DNA of 64,000 nt from NCBI GenBank assembly GCA_003013855.2, contig PVNU02004159.1, forward strand, positions 372,001-436,000, written 5' to 3'. Under the pieces are notes generated by a model. That model did not search any database. It was not told the DNA's origin and saw only the letters and a program-made list of their open reading frames with translations. The first letter of the stretch is position 1. Every line of letters starts with the position of its first letter. Both the position numbers and the translations under genes were made by a program. This DNA is from Liriodendron chinense (taxonomy: Eukaryota > Streptophyta > Magnoliopsida > Magnoliales > Magnoliaceae). Below, piece by piece: positions 58,199 to 64,000 of this stretch.

Positions 58199-58712
58199 AC
58201 AGTTCTCACGAGAACTTATGAGCACTTTTTTAGAGCTCTTCACACGTGATATGAATTTAATATCTGAGCTGTATACGTGATGTAGCACTCCAAAAACTCC
58301 ATAGGGCTCGTCTTTTACCCTAATCCAGAACTTTGGTGGGCGATGAAACAAGGAAACAATTTCCTCCCTTGATTTTCCTCTCTTTGCTATGCCCACAAGA
58401 GTTTTGGATTAAGTTGAATATTTTTTTGTCATGCAACGCACCCACCCTATTAGTTGCGCAACACACCCATATGGTTAGTCACACCATGCACCCACCCACC
58501 GGTGGGGTTAGTGTGTCTCCTTAGTACTCGAACCTGAGACCTGTTGTTGAAACACCTAGGCTCTTCCAACTGGGCTAGCAGGTGAGACACGATTAAGTTG
58601 AAAGTTAGTCCTTGGGTTTTTTTAGGATGCTACATTACATGGACAACTTAGATTTTGTGCTCACATCACGTATGAAGAGTTCTCAAAAAGTGCTCACGAG
58701 TTCTGGTGATAA
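58199..58712. mobile_element. foldback MITE, family E, interrupted by a SINE
   Basis: The left arm (AGTTCTCACGAGAACTTATG, AGCACTTTTTTAGAGCTCTT, CACACGTGATATGA) is mirrored by the right arm (CATCACGTATGAAGAGTTCT, AAAAAGTGCTCACGAGTTCT). The core is split by the SINE at 58419-58590. Confidence 0.72.
58419..58590 (-). mobile_element. complete tRNA-derived SINE with 12-bp TSD
   Basis: Flanked by GATTAAGTTGAA on both sides (58407-58418 and 58591-58602). On the minus strand it begins GTGTCTCACCTGC, has box A TAGCCCAGTTGG, box B GGTTCGAGTACT, a body with GGTGGGTGGGTGCATGG and GTGACTAACC, and an A-rich tail (ACAAAAAAATA). 172 bp. The pol III promoter boxes and the long TSD identify a retroposed tRNA-related SINE. 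The enzymes come from a LINE in trans. Confidence 0.9.
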
Positions 58713-58724
58713 TTGGTGCACAAG

Positions 58725-58728
<4 letters not shown>

Positions 58729-58768
<40 letters not shown>
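58729..58768. repeat. (GA)n microsatellite
   Basis: About 19 uninterrupted GA units. Confidence 0.96.
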
Positions 58769-58773
<5 letters not shown>

Positions 58774-58916
58774 CCTTCCCACCTTCATCCCACATGTAAC
58801 ACGTGTAGTCCACCCACCTGATGGTTTGTGTCTTCCTTAGCCCTATGTAAGAGCTGACATGATTGGTTGTCAATTCTCTAAGATAAATTTGGCATTAAGA
58901 AAACGGTTACACATCA

Positions 58917-59068
58917 ACATTGATCAGGTAAATCTAGACCATTGGTTATTGGATTTTTAGTGTTTAGAAACTTAATTAGATACATTTAAACAGAGATCGA
59001 TCCGTATCAAATATTGATCACGTAAATCTAGATGATTGGTTATTAAATTTTTAGTTTTTAGAAACTTA
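58917..59068. repeat. ~100-bp tandem duplication next to the TIR element
   Basis: TTGATCAGGTAAATCTAGAC-ATTGGTTATT at 58920 and TTGATCACGTAAATCTAGAT-ATTGGTTATT at 59013, each leading to TTTAGAAACTTA. The second copy is cut by the TIR element after GAAACTTA. The first shows the uncut continuation ATTAGATACATTTAAACAGA. Confidence 0.75.
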
Positions 59069-60577
59069 GGGCCTGTTTGTTAACATGGAAAGAAATCATG
59101 GAATGCCGAAAGAAATCACATAATGCATTTAGTCTTATTTGTTAATGATGAATTCGGAAAGCGCTTAAGAATTTTGTCCTGATTTTTTTCGATGAACGAG
59201 GCCTGACTTAATAGGGAATCTAGAATGCGCTCCGCCAACTCTTTTTCAAAATTCAAAATTACCCTTTGTACACCAATTTTCTCCTTTGTGCAATACATCA
59301 ATCGATTTAACGTGTGGATCTTCTCTAGCCCTACCATGATTTGTGTTACATCCACACCGTCCATCAACTTTTGCAGATCATTTTAGAGCATGAGCCCAAT
59401 AAATGAGGTACATCCAAAGCTCAAGTCGACCACACCAAAAAAAGCAATGGAAATTGAACGACTACCGTTAAAACCTACTTAGGGTCCACTATGAAGTTTA
59501 TTTGACATTTAACCTCTTCATATGGTTGCACAAACCTGAATGAAGGGAAAACACAAATATCAGCTTGATCAGATTCTTCTGTGGGCCTAAGAAGTTCTCA
59601 ATGGTAGGCACCAAATTCCCACTATTTCTTATAGTGTGGCCCACTTGAGCCTTAAGTCTCCCTGATTTTTTGTCTTATTCCCTAAAATGATATGGAAAAA
59701 TGGATGAACAGTGTTTTTTCACTTTATCCCTAGAGGGAATGACCTTATAAACGGTTTGGATGACATATAAACATTAAGGTGTGGCTATGAAGGTTTCAAT
59801 GGTAGAAAACGCTTTCTCTACTTTTCCCTCTCATGTGGCCTCTTTTAGTTTTGGATCCACCTGAGTTTTTGTCTCACAGTCCTAAATGATCCGGAAACAT
59901 GGATGAATGGACTGGATTTCTCACAAACATCAAGGTGGGCCCCACCTAGCATCCCAACACAGGAACTTCTAGTGAAAGGCTTTCCTAGAAAATCAGCATC
60001 CGTATTTGAAGGGAAAGGAGTTTACATGGTGTGTCACACTCAACCGACCTCCATTTTGGGTTAACGTCACCAAGTTCTATGGCCCTAGTATGATGTATGT
60101 GTTATATCCACACCGTTTATCTATTTGGCGAGAAAAATATAGATTATGAATTCAAAAAAAAAAAAAAAAAAAATCATATCAGAAGCTCAAGTGAGCCACG
60201 CCACAAAAGGTAGTGGAAAAAATGACTCCCACCGTTGACACATTCATAGGCCCACCATAATGCTTATTTTCCATTCAAACTATTCATAAGGTCATATAGA
60301 CCTAGATGAAGGGAAAAACCATATATCAAATGGATCTAAAACTTCTATGACCCTAAGAAGGTTTTAATTGTAGATGTGGAATCCATGCATGAAGTTTTTA
60401 ATGTTAGGGATTCAATTAAGACGGTTGGAGAGAAGAGCAAATGTGTCAAATTAACATATTTCAAACATTTCAGTTGCTAGTTAACAAACAGGTTGTTCTA
60501 GATTCAATACTTAGTTTCTGACTTCATATTCAGATTTTAGATTTAGGCTTAAGACTTCAGATTTAACAAACAGGCCC
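59069..60577. mobile_element. GGGCCTGTTTGTTAA-ended TIR element with MITEs inside
   Basis: GGGCCTGTTTGTTAA at 59069 and TTAACAAACAGGCCC at 60577 are perfect 15-bp inverted ends. The uncut tandem copy at 58968 gives an approximate pre-insertion sequence. Inside are MITE fragments: 59325-59720 (family C), 59870-60010 (family B right end, GGTGGGCCCCACCTAGCATC) and 60085-60400. No transposase is seen. TSD not resolved. Confidence 0.7.
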
Positions 60578-61259
60578 TTGAATACATCTCAGCAGAGATC
60601 CATAAGATTTAATCTTATAACTAGGGTTCTTAAAACGGTTTTAATTTCCCTTGCTTTGCCATGTAAATAAACTTGGTGGGACAGTGTCAACCTTTCACTT
60701 CATCAACTAAAGGTGAGCAATTAATGAGAGAAACAGCCATTTCCCAAGCCCACAATCACGAATGGTCTAGAATGGAAGGCCCCACCTTTAGGAATTGAGA
60801 ACCCAACATGCATTATGAACTAGACAGGTTACATCTACTATATTTCGAGAGGACTTTTCAACACCAAATTAAATGCTGGTAGCTAACCACCGTACATATC
60901 AATGGCTCAGATTGCCCCCACTTTTCAAATTTTGAAAACACATGCATGAAAGCTGTGGGGTCACTCTCAACTGCGTTAGAAACACACCACCACACGTGAC
61001 AACACATCCCAACGTATTGAAATGAGACACTTGGGGACTTTAGCCTTTGAATCTGAATCCATCTTCTAATGATGTCAACTGTTCGCTATGATGTTTTTGA
61101 CTTAGTAAGGTGAATGGACGATAAATAAAAGCCCTCAATTGAATTATTACAACCTTTTTACAGATTTACATTTCTTTGCATTGAATATGAATGGGTCACT
61201 GGACCCTTTATGTAATCAAAGGGTTGAAATACGGACAGACAAGGCTACCCACCCCTGTT
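60578..61259. other. intergenic, nothing recognised
   Basis: No gene or complete element recognised. Confidence 0.4.
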
Positions 61260-61905
61260 AGAACGGACTCATTCCTTGGAGGCGCTATGTGGGACCACCG
61301 TGATGTATTTGTTTTACGTGTTAGCTGTCCATTCATTTTAGTAGATCATTTAAGGCATGAGTCAAAAAAGGAGGCAAATCCAAGGTTCAAGTGGCAGGAC
61401 CATCGTTGAAACCTTCTTAGGGCACACCGTGATGTTTCTTTGCCATCAAACTGGTTCATGATTGTCAAACAATCAATTACCCTAAAAGCTTGAGCTGTTA
61501 GAGGATGACGTATCAATGAATGTTGAGGGACTCTAACACTCCCCTGCACATGCGGAGTGGAACTCCGCATGGGAACATACAGGGCAAAGTTGAGGGATAC
61601 TCACAACTTACACTATAAATGGCCCCTCGTGGGAGAATATATTACCAGTGGCATATTTGCTAATTTCGAAATTCGAACACATGACCTTCTGCTTTGATAC
61701 CATGTCAAACAAACAATTGTCCTAAAAGCTCAAGCTATTAAAGGATGACGTATCAATGTAGGGACTCTAACAATGAGGTCCACTTGAGCTTTGTATCTGC
61801 CTTGTTTTTTTGGACTGATATCCTAAAATGATATGGCAAAATGGATGGATAGCATAAATAAAACATATACATATAGTGGGCCCACAAAGCTCTCCATCCT
61901 AACTA
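61260..61905. mobile_element. foldback MITE, family C, interrupted by a TRIM
   Basis: Left GTGGGACCACCGTGATGTAT, CCATTCATTTTAGTAGATCA. Right AAAATGATATGGCAAAATGG, ATACATATAGTGGGCCCAC. The core is split at 61463-61772. Confidence 0.65.
61463..61772 (-). mobile_element. TRIM-like miniature LTR retrotransposon (310 bp)
   Basis: Two direct repeats, 61463-61538 (76 bp) and 61703-61772 (70 bp), begin TGTTAGAGTCCCT and end TTTGACA on the minus strand. The right copy (5' LTR) is followed at once by TGGTATCAAAGC (61702-61691), a tRNA-Met type primer site. The left copy (3' LTR) is preceded by the purine run GCAGGGGAG. Flanks ATGAT (61458-61462) and ATGAG (61773-61777) are a probable TSD with one change. 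The interior of 164 bp has no ORF, and holds a small hairpin ATGCGGAG...CTCCGCAT near 61551-61571. The LTRs are very short even for TRIMs. Confidence 0.82.
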
Positions 61906-62284
61906 GCAGGGTAGGACGCAATCAATTTAGCATGTTAGCTGTGTGCTGTTAAAAAATGGTGATGAGTACACACCAACTCATATATGGGATTGATGTACAT
62001 CTATTTAGATAATTCAAATTGTGTTTGTTGTTGGGCTAAATCAATCTGATAAAAAACCTACTCCATTCATTAATTTCACTGGCTAGGACATGAGCCCAAG
62101 AGTGAAGTAGATCCAAAACTCAAGTGGACCACTTGACAGGAAATAGCAGGCCGGGTGTGGAAATACCCACCATTAAAACCTTTTTGAGGGCTTTGGTAAT
62201 GTTAACATGCAATTTCATAAGGTCATTCCCACTTGGATGAGCTGAAAACATATCTATTAGCTAATTAATCCAATGTATGTGGAT
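61906..62284. repeat. MITE fragments
   Basis: AAAACTCAAGTGGACCACTT, CCACCATTAAAACC and CACTTGGATGAGCTGAAAAC follow the MITE internal order without termini. Confidence 0.5.
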
Positions 62285-62760
62285 TGGTCCTGCCCCTGCA
62301 AGGATGGACTCAGTCTTGGCAAGGGCTCTGTGAGGCCCACTATGATGTATGTGTTTTATCCATCCCATTCATCCATTTTCTCCAGATCATTTGAAGGCAA
62401 AAGCACAAAAAGGAGGCAGGTCCAAGGCTCTAATAGACCACAATAAGGATTGAATGGTCACCATTAAAAACTTTCAAGTGGCAGAAGTTTTGATCAAGCT
62501 GGTATTTGTCCCTTCATTCAAGTCTATGCGACCTTGTGAACAGATTGAATGACAAATAAACATCATTATAGGCTTTAGGAAGGTTTTAACAGTGACGTAC
62601 TTATCACCTCTACTTCCTATGGTGTGGTCCACTTGAGCCTTGGATCTGCCTCCTTTCGGTCTCATGCATTAAAACGATATGGAAAAATGGATAGATGGTG
62701 TAAATAAAATACATACATTACAGTGGGTCCTATGGAACTCCTGCCGGACCATGTCTGTCC
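62285..62760. mobile_element. foldback MITE, family C
   Basis: CCCCTGCAAGGATGGACTCA with GTGAGGCCCACTATGATGTA at left. AAATACATACATTACAGTGG with CTCCTGCCGGACCATGTCTG at right. Internal GTGTGGTCCACTTGAGCC. Confidence 0.68.
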
Positions 62761-63029
62761 ATAAGGCTTCAGCATTGGTGATTAAATCCCAACTATTTCT
62801 TTGGAACTATTGCTTTTTGACCACATCCAAAAATGAGCCAGTCAAAAATAAGCCATTCACATCAAGAGATTTGAGCAATCTCGATACATTGCTGATGGGA
62901 AAGCTAACGTTGAAGTCTGCTTCTATACCCCACCCCCACGTGGCACTCAGCTAGTGAAAGTTACGCGGTCGGTGCCTTCCCAAGAGATCAAACTGTGTGA
63001 AACCCATGTCACATGAACCTGCCCTTGAA

Positions 63030-63405
63030 TTCCAAAGCTTTGTGGGCCCACAATAATGTCTTGTGTGACATACAGTATGTCTATCATGCTAGGATGTGAT
63101 CTAGAAAAAAACTCAAGCCTCACTAACGAAACTGTGGGGATCGATGGAAAATCCGGCCATTGAAACCTTCCTCAGGCCCACTTTGATAGGGAAAACACAA
63201 ATATCATCCTGATTCAAAGCTTAGCCCCAATAAGGTTTCAATTGTAGGGGTTCAATCGGCTCTGTTTCTTCTTGTGGCCACATTTGACTTTTGTATCTGC
63301 TATATTTTTGGGCTCACATCCTAAAACAATATAGCCAAACTAATCAATGGAGTGGATGTTACATAGACATCATGGTCGGCCCCAAAGAGCTTTAGGTTAC
63401 ACAGG
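63030..63405. mobile_element. foldback MITE, family B-like
   Basis: CAAAGCTTTGTGGGCCCACA with ATAATGTCTTGTGTGACATA at left. GTGGATGTTACATAGACATC with ATGGTCGGCCCCAAAGAGC at right. Confidence 0.6.
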
Positions 63406-64000
63406 CCCGAGCAACTCCCGTGTCCTAAACCAAGTTGGCTAGAGAAATGGCCATGACACATTTTCCATACACATGACAAGAGATGCGTTTACATCTACTT
63501 TCAGCATCCGCATGTGGACTAATAAAAGGCTGCCATGTGTTAACCCTTTTCACACTAGCTTAATCATCCTTAGGCAATACAAATTCCATTACTAACATGT
63601 TGACACAAAGTCATATGCATATTTTTAGGGGAGTGAACAGACAAACACCATATGCCTATGATTAACAAGCCAATTAATGAGGTAGCGTGCTTGGCACGTC
63701 TATGAAGACCCATCAAGAGAATATTATCACTGATTAGGTTATAATACACTTGGTGAGGTTGTCTCTTATAGTCCTAAAATGGGAGATCTTCCCACAGACG
63801 TTCGGAAGTTTTGCGACAATCTGATATTTGAACAAATCTGATTGTGACTCAGACCCAAATTCGGAGATGATGAACACCACGTAGATAAGGTCACTATCCG
63901 TACATCAATTGGAATTAAGAGAATGAGAGAGCTCGATGGTGGATCTGGTCCACGCCAATTCTATGATATGAAGGGAGAAAGAGTTCAAGAGCATGCAGGA
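63406..64000. other. intergenic, nothing recognised
   Basis: No gene or repeat recognised up to the window end. Confidence 0.4.

Noticed and set aside
58540..58590. tRNA gene suggested by box A and box B sequences
   Set aside because: No cloverleaf can be completed. The boxes belong to a SINE with TSD and A-rich tail.

Overview
This window looks like nuclear DNA of a flowering plant, probably a woody magnoliid (moderate confidence). The only recognisable host gene is a two-exon cytochrome P450 of the CYP84A / ferulate 5-hydroxylase type. Nearly everything else is transposable-element DNA. There are no bacterial operons, rRNA genes or clear tRNA genes.

Layout. 1-7973: a broken minus-strand ORF, a long array of GGTGCGTC/GACGCACC half-palindromes ending at a TATA box, and a decayed Ty1/copia pol with its 3' LTR. 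8267-15190: a MITE, two related TIR elements filled with a ~33-bp minisatellite, and an LTR with primer-binding site. 15240-20417: LTR-like DNA and a second copia element (LTRs 16052-16263 and 20205-20417) holding a further LTR. 20418-22990: about 2.3 tandem copies of a ~1.1-kb repeat. 23700-30476: SINE, MITEs, (AT)n and a T32G18 tract. 30477-32781: CYP84A gene with TATA box. 33354-48000: many foldback MITEs, SINEs and a third minisatellite-bearing TIR element (38208-40189). 49271-57075: an old copia element (TSD GATCT) interrupted by a younger gag-only LTR element of TR-GAG type (50093-55861, TSD ATAAT). 58199-63420: a MITE with a SINE inside (12-bp TSD), a GGGCCTGTTTG-ended TIR element, and a 310-bp TRIM-like element inside a MITE.

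Three themes. First, ACCGGT- or GGTGCGTC-type palindromes lie just upstream of the TATA box in four different LTR-like units. In the TR-GAG they form a five-copy array, and in one LTR a spacer has been replaced by the exact reverse complement of another. Second, MITEs and minisatellites share a GTGGGGCCCAC core that fits the class I TCP-factor consensus. Third, the CYP84A gene needs two single-base corrections in exon 1 to read through, so it is either a young pseudogene or an assembly error.

All comparisons were made by eye on the given sequence. Element boundaries without a stated TSD are approximate.
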